DNA of 64,000 bases, from NCBI GenBank assembly GCA_945952315.1, contig CAMFIE010000008.1:62001-126000 (forward strand), written 5' to 3'. A program made the position numbers and the translations under genes. The notes beneath the pieces are model-generated. The model saw only the letters and a list, made by a program, of their open reading frames with translations. It was not told the origin of the DNA and did no database searches. Numbering within the stretch: the stretch's first letter is position 1; each line of letters opens with the position of its first letter. The stretch is from an uncultured Rhizobium sp. (GTDB lineage: Bacteria; Pseudomonadota; Alphaproteobacteria; Rhizobiales; Rhizobiaceae). Positions 55,205 through 63,526 of the stretch are shown one piece after another.

Positions 55205-56983
55205 ATGACGGGCAACGACAATCAGATGACGGGTGCGGAAATTGTTCTCAAGGCTTTGAAGGACAATGGCGTAGAGCATATTTTCGGCTATCCGGGCGGG
55301 GCAGTGCTCCCGATCTATGACGAAATCTTCCAGCAGGATGACATTCAGCACATTCTCGTGCGCCATGAGCAGGGCGCGGGGCATGCGGCAGAAGGCTATG
55401 CCCGCTCCACCGGCAAGGTCGGCGTTATGCTCGTCACCTCCGGTCCGGGTGCGACGAATGCAGTGACGCCGCTGCAGGATGCGCTGATGGACAGCATTCC
55501 GCTCGTCTGCCTCACCGGCCAGGTTCCGACCACGCTGATCGGCTCGGACGCGTTCCAGGAATGCGATACGGTCGGCATCACGCGCCCCTGCACCAAGCAC
55601 AACTGGCTGGTCAAGGACGTCAACAAGCTGGCGGAAACCATTCACGAGGCCTTCCGGATTGCCCAGAGCGGCCGTCCGGGACCGGTTGTCGTCGATATTC
55701 CGAAGGATATCCAGTTTGCCACCGGCACCTACACGCCGCCGGAGCAGCACGAGCCGCAGAAGAGCTACCAGCCGAAGCTGGATGCCGACCAGAAGGCGAT
55801 CCGCGCAGCCGTAGAGCTGATGGCAACGGCACGCCGCCCGATTTTCTACACCGGCGGCGGTGTCGTTAATTCCGGTCCGGAAGCCTCCAAGCTGCTGCGC
55901 GAGCTGGTTGAGCTCACCGGTTTCCCGATCACCTCGACGCTGATGGGCCTCGGCTCCTATCCGGCCTCCGGCAAGAACTGGCTCGGCATGCTCGGCATGC
56001 ACGGCTCTTACGAGAGCAACATGGCGATGCATGATTGCGACGTCATGGTCTGCATCGGCGCGCGCTTTGATGACCGCATCACCGGGCGTCTCAACGCCTT
56101 TTCGCCGAATTCGAAGAAGATCCACGTCGATATCGACCCGTCCTCGATCAACAAGAATGTCCGCGTCGACATTCCGATCCTCGGCGATGTCACGCGCGTG
56201 CTCGAAGACATGGTTCGCCAGTGGCGGGCGCTTTCCAAGAAGCCGGAACCGGCACAGACCGCCGACTGGTGGCTGCAGATCGAAAAGTGGCGCGCCCGCA
56301 AGTCCTTCGCCTATACTCGCAGCAATGACGTGATCATGCCGCAATATGCGATCGAGCGGCTCTATGAACTGACGAAGGACCGCGACACCTACATCACCAC
56401 GGAAGTGGGCCAGCACCAGATGTGGGCCGCGCAGTATTTCGGCTTCGAACAGCCGAACCGCTGGATGACCTCGGGTGGCCTCGGCACCATGGGTTACGGC
56501 CTGCCGGCAGCGCTCGGCGTGCAGATCGCCCATCCCGAAAGCCTCGTCATCGATATCGCCGGCGATGCCTCGATCCAGATGTGCATTCAGGAAATGTCGG
56601 CGGCCATCCAGTACAATGCGCCGATCAAGATTTTCATCCTGAACAACCAGTATATGGGCATGGTGCGCCAGTGGCAGCAGCTGCTGCATGGCAACCGCCT
56701 CTCCAACTCCTATACGGAAGCAATGCCTGATTTCGTCAAGCTGGCCGAAGCCTATGGCGCCGTTGGCCTGCGCTGCGAAAAGCCGGGTGATCTGGATGCG
56801 GCCATTCTGGAGATGATCAACGTGAAGAAGCCGGTGATCTTCGATTGCCGCGTTGCCAATCTCGCCAACTGCTTCCCGATGATCCCGTCTGGCAAGGCGC
56901 ATAACGAGATGCTCTTGCCGGACGAAGCCACCGACGAAGCCGTTGCCAATGCCATCGACGCCAAGGGCCGTCAGCTGGTCTGA
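55205..56983 (+). CDS. ilvB: Acetolactate synthase large subunit
   Basis: Catalytic subunit of the thiamine-diphosphate enzyme that starts branched-chain amino acid synthesis. The 592 residues show the TPP glutamate region VEHIFGYPGGAVLPIYDEIF and HEQGAGHAAEGYARSTGKVG, SGPGATNAVTPLQDALMDSIPLVCLTGQVPTTLIGSDAFQECD, the FAD-binding middle domain, and the TPP-pyrophosphate motif VIDIAGDASIQMCIQE ... ILNNQYMGMVRQWQQLL. ATG 55205 gives the family N-terminus (MTGNDNQMTGAEIV). ATG 55226 is possible. It is expressed behind the attenuator and upstream of the small subunit gene. Confidence 0.97.
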   Translation: MTGNDNQMTGAEIVLKALKDNGVEHIFGYPGGAVLPIYDEIFQQDDIQHILVRHEQGAGHAAEGYARSTGKVGVMLVTSGPGATNAVTPLQDALMDSIPLVCLTGQVPTTLIGSDAFQECDTVGITRPCTKHNWLVKDVNKLAETIHEAFRIAQSGRPGPVVVDIPKDIQFATGTYTPPEQHEPQKSYQPKLDADQKAIRAAVELMATARRPIFYTGGGVVNSGPEASKLLRELVELTGFPITSTLMGLGSYPASGKNWLGMLGMHGSYESNMAMHDCDVMVCIGARFDDRITGRLNAFSPNSKKIHVDIDPSSINKNVRVDIPILGDVTRVLEDMVRQWRALSKKPEPAQTADWWLQIEKWRARKSFAYTRSNDVIMPQYAIERLYELTKDRDTYITTEVGQHQMWAAQYFGFEQPNRWMTSGGLGTMGYGLPAALGVQIAHPESLVIDIAGDASIQMCIQEMSAAIQYNAPIKIFILNNQYMGMVRQWQQLLHGNRLSNSYTEAMPDFVKLAEAYGAVGLRCEKPGDLDAAILEMINVKKPVIFDCRVANLANCFPMIPSGKAHNEMLLPDEATDEAVANAIDAKGRQLV

Positions 56984-57007
56984 GATCGAACCGGAAGGAA
57001 CAGGAAC

Positions 57008-57580
57008 ATGAACGCTCATCTTCAACCCACGGGTTCGGCCTATTTCATCGCCAAGGAAACGCAGCTGGTCGAAAGCCACACGCTCTCGGTTCTGGTTGCC
57101 AACGAACCGGGCGTGCTTGCCCGCGTCATCGGCCTGTTTTCGGGCCGCGGCTACAACATCGAAAGCCTGACTGTTTCGGAAACCGAGCATCAGGCGCATC
57201 TGTCGCGCATCACCATCGTCACCCGCGGCACGCCGCAGGTGCTGGAGCAGATCAAGGCGCAGCTTGATCGCATCATCCCGGTTCACCGTGTGGTGGACCT
57301 GACGGTCCGCGCCCGCGAGCTTGGCCACGAGCGCCCGCTGGAGCGGGAACTGGCACTGGTGAAGGTGTCCGGCGTCGGTGAGAACCGCGTCGAGGCGCTT
57401 CGTCTGGCCGATGCGTTCCGCGCCAATGTCATTGACGCGAACATCGAGCACTTCGTGTTCGAAATCACCGGCAAGGTCTCGAAGATCGACCAGTTCATCG
57501 CGATCATGAAGCCACTCGGCCTGATCGAGGTTTGCCGCACCGGCATCGCCGCCATGAACCGTGGCGCGCAGGGCATGTAA
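57008..57580 (+). CDS. ilvN: Acetolactate synthase small (regulatory) subunit
   Basis: The regulatory subunit that stimulates the large subunit and confers valine feedback inhibition. The 190 residues have an N-terminal ACT domain (about 25-100: HTLSVLVANEPGVLARVIGLFSGRGYNIESLTVSETEHQAHLSRITIVT), then the C-terminal interaction domain (PLERELALVKVSGVGENRVEALRLADAFRANVIDANIEHFVFEITG). The length matches the long IlvH form. It starts 24 bp after ilvB. A strong terminator follows. Confidence 0.97.
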   Translation: MNAHLQPTGSAYFIAKETQLVESHTLSVLVANEPGVLARVIGLFSGRGYNIESLTVSETEHQAHLSRITIVTRGTPQVLEQIKAQLDRIIPVHRVVDLTVRARELGHERPLERELALVKVSGVGENRVEALRLADAFRANVIDANIEHFVFEITGKVSKIDQFIAIMKPLGLIEVCRTGIAAMNRGAQGM

Positions 57581-57605
57581 GCCTCGCCGGAGACTTTCGC
57601 ACATA

Positions 57606-57631
57606 AAGGCGCCCTTGCGGGGCGCTTTTTT
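57606..57631 (+). terminator. Rho-independent terminator after ilvN
   Basis: A 6-bp GC stem, gcgccc (57609-57614) with gggcgc (57620-57625), has a five-base loop. It is followed by six T's, 26 bp after the stop. Confidence 0.92.
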
Positions 57632-57866
57632 GTTGGGTTGGTCCCATCTTTTCCGCCGTCATCCGCATTCCCGGTCTGGTATCTGGCCGGAAAAAACCTG
57701 AAGGCAGAATCGCTTGGCGGGAATTGCTCAGAACCTGATTCCGCTTCCTCACGCGATGATTCAAAAAGCGGTGGCTTGAACTTGTATCTGTTACAATTCG
57801 AATGTTGATCGGGGCGCGGGCTTGCCTATCCTGCAGCATCCCGCCTGTTTCCAACCGGACGTCCCC

Positions 57867-58463
57867 ATGTCTTCGAGTGTTCTCACCGCCCTTTTTCTTT
57901 TCGCCTTCGTGACCTCGATCACGCCGGGGCCGAACAATACGATGCTGCTGGCATCGGGTGTGCATTTCGGCTTTACCCGAACGATCCCGCATATGCTCGG
58001 CATCGGCTTCGGGTTTTTCGTGCTGCTGATTTGCGTTGGCATGGGCCTTGGTACGCTGATCACCGGAATTCCGATGCTGTATCTGGCGCTGAAAATCGTC
58101 AGCGGCATCTACCTGCTCTATATCGCCTGGAAGATCGGCTCTTCCCGCACACTCGGCGAGCAGAAGGAGACGGGACAGGTGCCGATGACCTTTCTGCAGG
58201 CGGCAGCGTTCCAATGGGTCAACCCCAAGGCCTGGGTCATGGCAATCACCGCCATGTCCACCTATGGCGATCCGGTGCACCCCTATCAGCGTGTCTTCCT
58301 TATCGGTGCCATCTTTGCCTTGATCAATGTGCCGAGCGTTTCCACCTGGGCGGGCTTCGGTTCTGGCCTGAGGGGCTGGCTTTCCGATCCTGTCCGGTTA
58401 AAGTGGTTCAACATCACCATGGCCATCCTGCTGGTTGTCAGCCTCTGGCCGATCCTGGAATAG
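57867..58463 (+). CDS. LysE-family amino acid/metabolite exporter
   Basis: A 198-residue inner-membrane transporter with about six helices. The N-terminus has the family signature [25 protein letters not shown] (the PGPN motif), then [46 protein letters not shown] and the C-terminal [22 protein letters not shown] 57867 is chosen because it starts the family domain; a frame to 57822 adds 15 polar residues. It ends 7 bp before nthA, so it is probably in the nitrile hydratase operon. An export role for a product of that pathway is speculative. Confidence 0.9.
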   Translation: MSSSVLTALFLFAFVTSITPGPNNTMLLASGVHFGFTRTIPHMLGIGFGFFVLLICVGMGLGTLITGIPMLYLALKIVSGIYLLYIAWKIGSSRTLGEQKETGQVPMTFLQAAAFQWVNPKAWVMAITAMSTYGDPVHPYQRVFLIGAIFALINVPSVSTWAGFGSGLRGWLSDPVRLKWFNITMAILLVVSLWPILE

Positions 58464-58470
58464 AGTTCGC

Positions 58471-59112
58471 ATGTCCGACCATCATCACCACCACGACCAC
58501 GACCATGATCACCACCATGACAACCGCTATTCCGATATGGAAGCGCGGGTGAAAGCACTCGAAACGGTGCTGACGGAGAAAGGTCTGGTCGATCCGCAGG
58601 CGATCGATGCCATTGTCGAGACCTACGAGACCCGCGTCGGTCCCCGCAACGGTGCGCGCGTGGTGGCCAAAGCCTGGACAGAGCCGGAATTCGCCGACTG
58701 GCTGAAGCGGGACGCGACGGCGGCGATTGCAAGCCTCGGCTTCACCGGGCGGCAGGGCGAGCATATGCGCGCGGTCTTCAACACGCCGGAGCAGCATCAC
58801 CTGATCGTCTGCACGCTTTGCTCCTGCTATCCCTGGGCGGTGCTTGGCCTGCCGCCGGTCTGGTACAAGGCGCCCGCCTATCGCTCGCGCGCGGTGATCG
58901 ACCCGAAGGGCGTGCTTGAGGAATTCGGCGTGACGCTGCCGGAGGGCACATCGATCCGCGTCTGGGATTCGACTGCGGAGCTGCGCTATCTGGTCGTGCC
59001 GATGCGGCCGGAAGGCACCGACGGCTGGAGCGCGGAGGCTCTTGCCGATCTCGTGACCCGCGACAGCATGATCGGCACCGGTCTTGCCCTTTCCCCGGAG
59101 GCCGGTCGATGA
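58471..59112 (+). CDS. nthA: Nitrile hydratase alpha subunit, cobalt type
   Basis: The metal-binding subunit of nitrile hydratase, which hydrates nitriles to amides. The 213 residues carry the metal site [10 protein letters not shown] with Cys114, Cys117 and Cys119. The Thr at position 115 (CTLCSC rather than CSLCSC) is the cobalt form. Cys117 and Cys119 would be oxidised to sulfinic and sulfenic acids. Odd feature: residues 4-17 are a His/Asp run (10 His in 14 positions), not part of the known catalytic core. ATG 58471 is a good family start. Overlaps nthB by an ATGA. Confidence 0.95.
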   Translation: MSDHHHHHDHDHDHHHDNRYSDMEARVKALETVLTEKGLVDPQAIDAIVETYETRVGPRNGARVVAKAWTEPEFADWLKRDATAAIASLGFTGRQGEHMRAVFNTPEQHHLIVCTLCSCYPWAVLGLPPVWYKAPAYRSRAVIDPKGVLEEFGVTLPEGTSIRVWDSTAELRYLVVPMRPEGTDGWSAEALADLVTRDSMIGTGLALSPEAGR

Positions 59113-59768
59113 ATGGTCCGCATGATCTCGGTGGTTTTCAGGGTTTTGGCCCGGTCAATCCGGAGCCAAACGAGCCCTATTTTCATGGCGAATGGGAAAA
59201 GCGGGCGCTGGGCCTGACACTGTGCTGCGGCGCGATGGGTCACTGGACCATCGACGAAAGCCGCCATGCCCGCGAGTGCATTCCGCCCGCCAATTATCTC
59301 GCAGCGAGCTATTACGAAATCTGGATCCGCGCGCTGGAAGTGCTGCTGGAACGCCACGGTTTCGCAAGCCGCACGGAAATGGATGAGGGCCGCAAGCAGA
59401 CGCCCGGCACCACGCCGAAGCGGGTGCTCGTGGCAGACAATGTGGCGGCGGTGCTTGCCAAGGGCGCGCCCTGTGATCGCGCGCTCGAGCGGCAGCCTGC
59501 CTTCAGGCCGGGGGACCGGGTGCGGCTGCGCAACATCAATCCCGCAACCCATAACCGCATTCCGCGCTATGCCAAGGGCAAGATGGGTGTGATCGAAAGC
59601 CTGCAGGGCAGCTTCGTCTATCCCGATGACAATGCACACGGAAAGGGCGAAAACCCGCAATGGGTCTATACGGTGGTCTTTGCCGCGCCGGAACTCTGGG
59701 GCGAGGGGGCAGACCCCGCCCAGACCATCTCCATCGATGCCTGGGAGCCCTATCTTGAGCGCCTGTGA
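59109..59768 (+). CDS. nthB: Nitrile hydratase beta subunit
   Basis: The second subunit of the enzyme. The 219 residues have the beta N-terminus [41 protein letters not shown], then [25 protein letters not shown], and the SH3-like C-terminal domain [42 protein letters not shown] with two Arg that contact the alpha subunit's active site. The order alpha-beta-accessory is the usual order of cobalt enzymes. It overlaps nthA at the 5' end and the accessory gene at the 3' end. Confidence 0.95.
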   Translation: MNGPHDLGGFQGFGPVNPEPNEPYFHGEWEKRALGLTLCCGAMGHWTIDESRHARECIPPANYLAASYYEIWIRALEVLLERHGFASRTEMDEGRKQTPGTTPKRVLVADNVAAVLAKGAPCDRALERQPAFRPGDRVRLRNINPATHNRIPRYAKGKMGVIESLQGSFVYPDDNAHGKGENPQWVYTVVFAAPELWGEGADPAQTISIDAWEPYLERL

Positions 59769-60129
59769 ACCACTGTCGCCGCTCGCTGCCTCGCCGGGAT
59801 TGCCGAAATCGGCGGAAGGTGATCCGGTCTTTGCCGAGCCCTGGCATGCGACCGCCTTTGCACTGACCGTGCATTTGCATGGCAAGGGCCTGTTCGGCTG
59901 GCCGGAATGGGCCGAGACGCTGTCCGCTGAACTCAAGAAGCCGGGCCGGGCAGCCGATGGCAGCGACTATTTCGACTGCTGGGTGGAAGCGCTTTCCGCA
60001 TTGATTGCGAAAAAAGGCGTAGCCGATCCTTCGGTGCTGCGGGATCTGCAGAAAAGCTGGCAGCGTGCGGCGGAAGCAACGCCGCACGGTTTTCCGATCC
60101 GTCTGGAAAATGATCCGCTGCGCGCCTGA
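59755..60129 (+). CDS. Nitrile hydratase accessory (activator) protein
   Basis: A small protein needed for cobalt insertion into the alpha subunit. The product of 124 residues matches the family: PVFAEPWHATAFALTVHLHGKGLFGWPEWAETLSAELKK, then DYFDCWVEALSALIAKKGVADPSVL, ending in a beta-subunit-like tail. The start is a TTG (59755) with GGAG 8 bp upstream, overlapping nthB by 14 bp. An ATG further up (59626) would run antisense-like residues across nthB. The stop abuts the convergent deacetylase gene. Confidence 0.88.
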   Translation: MSACEPLSPLAASPGLPKSAEGDPVFAEPWHATAFALTVHLHGKGLFGWPEWAETLSAELKKPGRAADGSDYFDCWVEALSALIAKKGVADPSVLRDLQKSWQRAAEATPHGFPIRLENDPLRA

Positions 60130-61164
60130 TCAGCGCTTCAGCTTGAAGGGAATGCCGGAAATAAGCGCCGGGATGTAATGGGCCTTCTGATAGAGCCCGT
60201 TCAGCGAGACACGGTTGATTGCCATCGGCTGCTTCAGGCTCTCTGCAGTCAGAACGCCCGGCCGAGTGGTGACGGCAAGCCTCGCGCCCGAGCGCGCGGC
60301 CGCCGCAAAGGCCCGTTCGTCATAGGCGCAGCGTGTTCCGTAGGGATAGGCAAAAGTGGTGACTTCCCGTCCGGTCATGGCCGCGACATCCACCATCGAC
60401 TGGCGGATTTCCTGCTCAAGGCGCTGGTCGTCCACGCGTGACAGAACCGGATGGGTGAGGGTGTGGCCGCCAAAGCTTGCGAGCGGATCCTGATCCGCCA
60501 GCGTCCGCAATTCCGGTTCGGTCATCACCTGATCGGCGACAAGACCTGCCGTATCGATGCCATGGGCGGCACAGAGATCCTCCAGGCGAGAGGAAATCAC
60601 ATCCTGCAGGCCGGAATTCACCGCGCGGCAGATGGCATTGAAGGTTTCCACCCGGTCGCCATGGGTCCTGCAGCTGAAGGCTTCAACGCCCGCGCCGATA
60701 TCCAGCCGAAATTCAGGGAGACGCTGGGTGAGAAGGGCCAGCACCTCCCACCAGAGCGAGGCGGTGCGGCGCACGAAACCGGAGGTCACGAAGATCGTAT
60801 AGGGCACCTGATGGCGGCGGAAAACCGGGGCCGCATGGTCCGCATTGTTGCGATAGCCATCATCCAGCGTGAAGGCAACAAAGCGGCGCTTGTCGTTCGG
60901 ATCTGCCAGCAGTTGCGGCAGGTCTTCCAGTCGCACCGGCACCAGCCCTTCGGCCAGCGATTGCCGGATCGTCATATCCAGAAACTCCGGTGTGACCTCG
61001 AGATGCCCATTCGGCTCAAAGGTCTGCGGCACTTTCGGGCGCACGTGATGCAGGGTGAAAATCAAACCGCGACCGCCGATATGAGGAAAAAGACGCCCGA
61101 GCCGGAAGCGCGAGATCGCCTCCAGTCCGCCCTTGATGGCCGCCTTCTTTAAAAAATTCCTCAC
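60130..61164 (-). CDS. Polysaccharide deacetylase family protein
   Basis: A NodB-homology (CE4) enzyme of 344 residues. The motifs are FTLDDGYRNNADHAAP (motif 1, catalytic Asp pair, about 98-113) and SFGGHTLTHPVLSRVDD (motif 2, zinc His pair), then TFAYPYGTRCAYDERAFAAA (motif 3). The N-terminal ~95 residues, including GRGLIFTLHHVRP, are typical of the larger lipopolysaccharide- or capsule-associated group. Substrates are N- or O-acetylated glycans; which one is unknown. There is no signal peptide, so cytoplasmic or membrane-peripheral action is likely. Neighbours give no polysaccharide cluster. Confidence 0.9.
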   Translation of the reverse strand: MRNFLKKAAIKGGLEAISRFRLGRLFPHIGGRGLIFTLHHVRPKVPQTFEPNGHLEVTPEFLDMTIRQSLAEGLVPVRLEDLPQLLADPNDKRRFVAFTLDDGYRNNADHAAPVFRRHQVPYTIFVTSGFVRRTASLWWEVLALLTQRLPEFRLDIGAGVEAFSCRTHGDRVETFNAICRAVNSGLQDVISSRLEDLCAAHGIDTAGLVADQVMTEPELRTLADQDPLASFGGHTLTHPVLSRVDDQRLEQEIRQSMVDVAAMTGREVTTFAYPYGTRCAYDERAFAAAARSGARLAVTTRPGVLTAESLKQPMAINRVSLNGLYQKAHYIPALISGIPFKLKR

Positions 61165-61321
61165 AAAGGTAGTCCTAACATACTTCTGATAGCCACACTG
61201 CCATCATAAATGGTAACAGGACGTAAATTCAAAGTAAGGAAACGCCTCCTCATGCACAGGCAAATGAGTACAAAACGGGAAAGTGCTTGCCTCCCTGTGC
61301 CGAATCCTGTCACGTCGCGCC

Positions 61322-62449
61322 ATGCAATTTGCACCGCAACAAGATCAAGCTCTTCAGGCCGTTTCAAAATGGCTGAAGGAGGGCAAGAGCCCCGTCTTTC
61401 GCCTGTTCGGCTATGCCGGCACGGGTAAAACTACCCTTGCGCGCTATTTTGCCGAACATGTGGATGGCGATGTTCTGTTTGCCGCCTTTACCGGCAAGGC
61501 AGCACAGGTGCTGCGCTCGCGCGGGGCTTCAAATGCCAAGACGATCCATTCGCTGATCTATCGTCCGCGTGGCGAGGAGGAAGTGGAGAACGAGGAAACC
61601 GGCAAGACGCAGATCGCGCCGATGTTTTCCATCAACCGGCAGAGCCCGGTCGCCAAGGCGGCGCTGATCGTCATCGACGAATGCTCGATGGTGGACGAAC
61701 AGCTGGGTCGCGACCTGATGAGCTTCGGCACGCCGATTCTCGTTCTGGGCGATCCCGGCCAGCTGCCCCCGGTTTCGGGCGGCGGTTTCTTCACCAATCA
61801 GGAGCCGGATTTCCTGCTCACCGAAATTCACCGGCAGGCGCGTGACAACCCGATCATCAATGTCGCGATGGATGTACGCGAGGGTCGGGAACTGATGTAT
61901 GGTGATTATGGCACGGTGCAGGTGATCGGCCGCAATCAGGTCAATCAGGATCTGGTGCTTGAGGCTGATCAGGTGCTGGTCGGCACCAACAAGACGCGGC
62001 GGCGCTATAACCAGCGGCTGCGCGAGCTCAAAGGTTTTACCGCCGATTATCCGCAATCCGGCGACAAGCTGGTCTGCCTGCGCAACGATCCGGCAAAAGG
62101 CCTGCTCAACGGCTCGCTCTGGCAGGTGATGAGTTCGTCGCGCGAAACCATCAAGCCCGGCATCAACCTGATGATCCGCCCGGAAGACGACGACATGGAT
62201 CGCGGCGCGGCCAAGATCAAGCTGCTCAAGGCCGCCTTCGAGGATGTGGAGGGGGAAATCCCCTGGAGCACCCGCAAGCGCTATGACGAATTCGATTACG
62301 GCTATGCGCTGACCGTGCACAAGGCGCAGGGCTCCCAGTGGAACAATGTGGTGCTCTTTGATGAAAGCTGGGCGTTTCGCGACACGCGCGAGCGCTGGCT
62401 TTACACCGCCATCACCCGCGCGGCCGAAACGCTGACCATCGTGCGCTGA
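61322..62449 (+). CDS. RecD-like (SF1B) ATP-dependent helicase
   Basis: A 375-residue helicase of the small RecD/TraA-like group. The Walker A LFGYAGTGKTTLA (about 28-40), motif Ia AAFTGKAAQVLRSRGASNAKTIHSL, Walker B LIVIDECSMVDEQLGRDLM, QLPPVSGGGFF, and the C-terminal motifs YGYALTVHKAQGSQWNNVVLFDESW and RWLYTAITRAAETLTIVR are visible. It is about half the size of RecD2 because the N-terminal extension is absent. ATG 61322 is preferred because it puts QFAPQQDQALQAV at the family start; its ribosome-binding site is poor. The partner and role are unknown. Convergent with a MerR gene (6-bp gap). Confidence 0.9.
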   Translation: MQFAPQQDQALQAVSKWLKEGKSPVFRLFGYAGTGKTTLARYFAEHVDGDVLFAAFTGKAAQVLRSRGASNAKTIHSLIYRPRGEEEVENEETGKTQIAPMFSINRQSPVAKAALIVIDECSMVDEQLGRDLMSFGTPILVLGDPGQLPPVSGGGFFTNQEPDFLLTEIHRQARDNPIINVAMDVREGRELMYGDYGTVQVIGRNQVNQDLVLEADQVLVGTNKTRRRYNQRLRELKGFTADYPQSGDKLVCLRNDPAKGLLNGSLWQVMSSSRETIKPGINLMIRPEDDDMDRGAAKIKLLKAAFEDVEGEIPWSTRKRYDEFDYGYALTVHKAQGSQWNNVVLFDESWAFRDTRERWLYTAITRAAETLTIVR

Positions 62450-62455
62450 ACCCGT

Positions 62456-63142
62456 CTATTTCAGAATGCCGAGCAGGACAGCCTTTGCCACCGCCTGAAA
62501 GCGGTTATGCGCGTTGAACTTCTGGATAATCCCTGTTTCGAGTGCGTTTGCCTCTTCCGGGCTGATCGCAAGGCGGCTTGCAAGCCGGGCCGGGGTCAGG
62601 CCTTCCGCCATCATTTCGAGGCAGAGCTGCTCTGCCTGCGAAAGCGCGCCCTGTTCCGGCAGGTTGTCATTTTCGGCAATGTCTTCGGCGTCATGCTTGA
62701 GGTCGATCATCTGGGTCACCTGCTGCATCTGCCGATGCACGGTGGAGAGGCCCGCGATCAGCTCCCGCTTGCGCACCATCAGCGCATTCATGAAGATTGC
62801 TTCGCATTCCTGCTGGCTGGTGGTTTCCGCCAGTTCCTCCATCAGTTCCTGGATCACCGCAATCGGCATGCCCATTTCGCGGCAAAGCGTGATGATGGCC
62901 AGACGATGGGCATCCTGCTGGGTATAGATGCGCATGAGGCCGATGCGCCCCGCGCGGATGAGGTTTTTCTCCTCGTAGAAATGCAGCGTGCGATGGGTGA
63001 CGCCAAAGGCATTGGCCATATCGGCAATCGCAATCGGCCCGTCCGGCAGATCAGCGGGAATCTTTACCATGGGCAGAAAACCGCGGGGACCTGCGTCGCT
63101 TCGTTCGGGGCGGCCATCAAGCCGCGCATGATGATCTGTCAT
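62456..63142 (-). CDS. MerR-family regulator with LuxR-like C-terminal helix-turn-helix
   Basis: A 228-residue regulator. The N-terminal winged helix (IAIADMANAFGVTHRTLHFYEEKNLIRAGRIGLMRIYTQQDAHRL, about 39-83) is a clear MerR DNA-binding domain, then the usual dimerisation coiled coil (MGMPIAVIQELMEELAE). The C-terminal ~55 residues (SQAEQLCLEMMAEGLTPARLASRLAISPEEANALETGIIQKF, then NRFQAVAKAVLLGIL) resemble the LuxR/GerE helix-turn-helix pattern, not a metal or drug site. No Cys-rich effector loop is present. ATG 63142 has GGAGGT 5 bp upstream. The promoter region contains a 17-bp inverted repeat. The target is unknown. Confidence 0.87.
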   Translation of the reverse strand: MTDHHARLDGRPERSDAGPRGFLPMVKIPADLPDGPIAIADMANAFGVTHRTLHFYEEKNLIRAGRIGLMRIYTQQDAHRLAIITLCREMGMPIAVIQELMEELAETTSQQECEAIFMNALMVRKRELIAGLSTVHRQMQQVTQMIDLKHDAEDIAENDNLPEQGALSQAEQLCLEMMAEGLTPARLASRLAISPEEANALETGIIQKFNAHNRFQAVAKAVLLGILK

Positions 63143-63526
63143 GCATACCTCCAGCCGAGCCGGGCTTGACCGGGCTCTTGGGTGATGTCTCCACATGGCG
63201 GGCTGGGGGCGGACCAGACATGCGGCGCGAGGATGAAATCAATTCAACTGTCGTCCACCGGGGGTGGACATGCGGCATGGCATTTCAAGGGATACAGAAC
63301 TTATGATTGAAAACTACACCATTCTCTGCTTCTGCGTAAGTGCAAATTATGATCCCCTTTAATTGGGTATTTTTATTACGATTTTGGCCAATGCGACCGG
63401 AAATGCCGCGTCGCTGGCCTCGGATCAGCGGGGTTGATGGAATTATTCCGTAAACACGTTGGCATTGGCTGCGCTCTTTTCGTAAAAGGGACGTCCAACC
63501 CGATGCTCGATTGATGGACCCCAGGC
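63143..63526. other. Intergenic region between merR and pdxJ
   Basis: 384 bp between divergent genes with no convincing frame. An inverted repeat GTCCACC-GGG-GGTGGAC (63253-63269) lies about 110 bp upstream of the MerR start and could be its operator. The middle part (63290-63380) is AT-rich and likely holds the pdxJ promoter. A leaderless or weakly initiated pdxJ start at 63527 follows. Confidence 0.5.
63253..63269. repeat. 17-bp inverted repeat in the merR promoter region
   Basis: A 7-bp perfect arm GTCCACC (63253-63259) and GGTGGAC (63263-63269) are separated by GGG. The position upstream of a MerR gene suggests autoregulation, but the usual 19-bp promoter spacing could not be confirmed. 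Confidence 0.5.

Noticed and set aside
55142-57604. An 820-codon minus-strand frame under ilvBN
   Set aside because: Antisense shadow of two clear genes; rich in His/Arg/Asp without a start signal.
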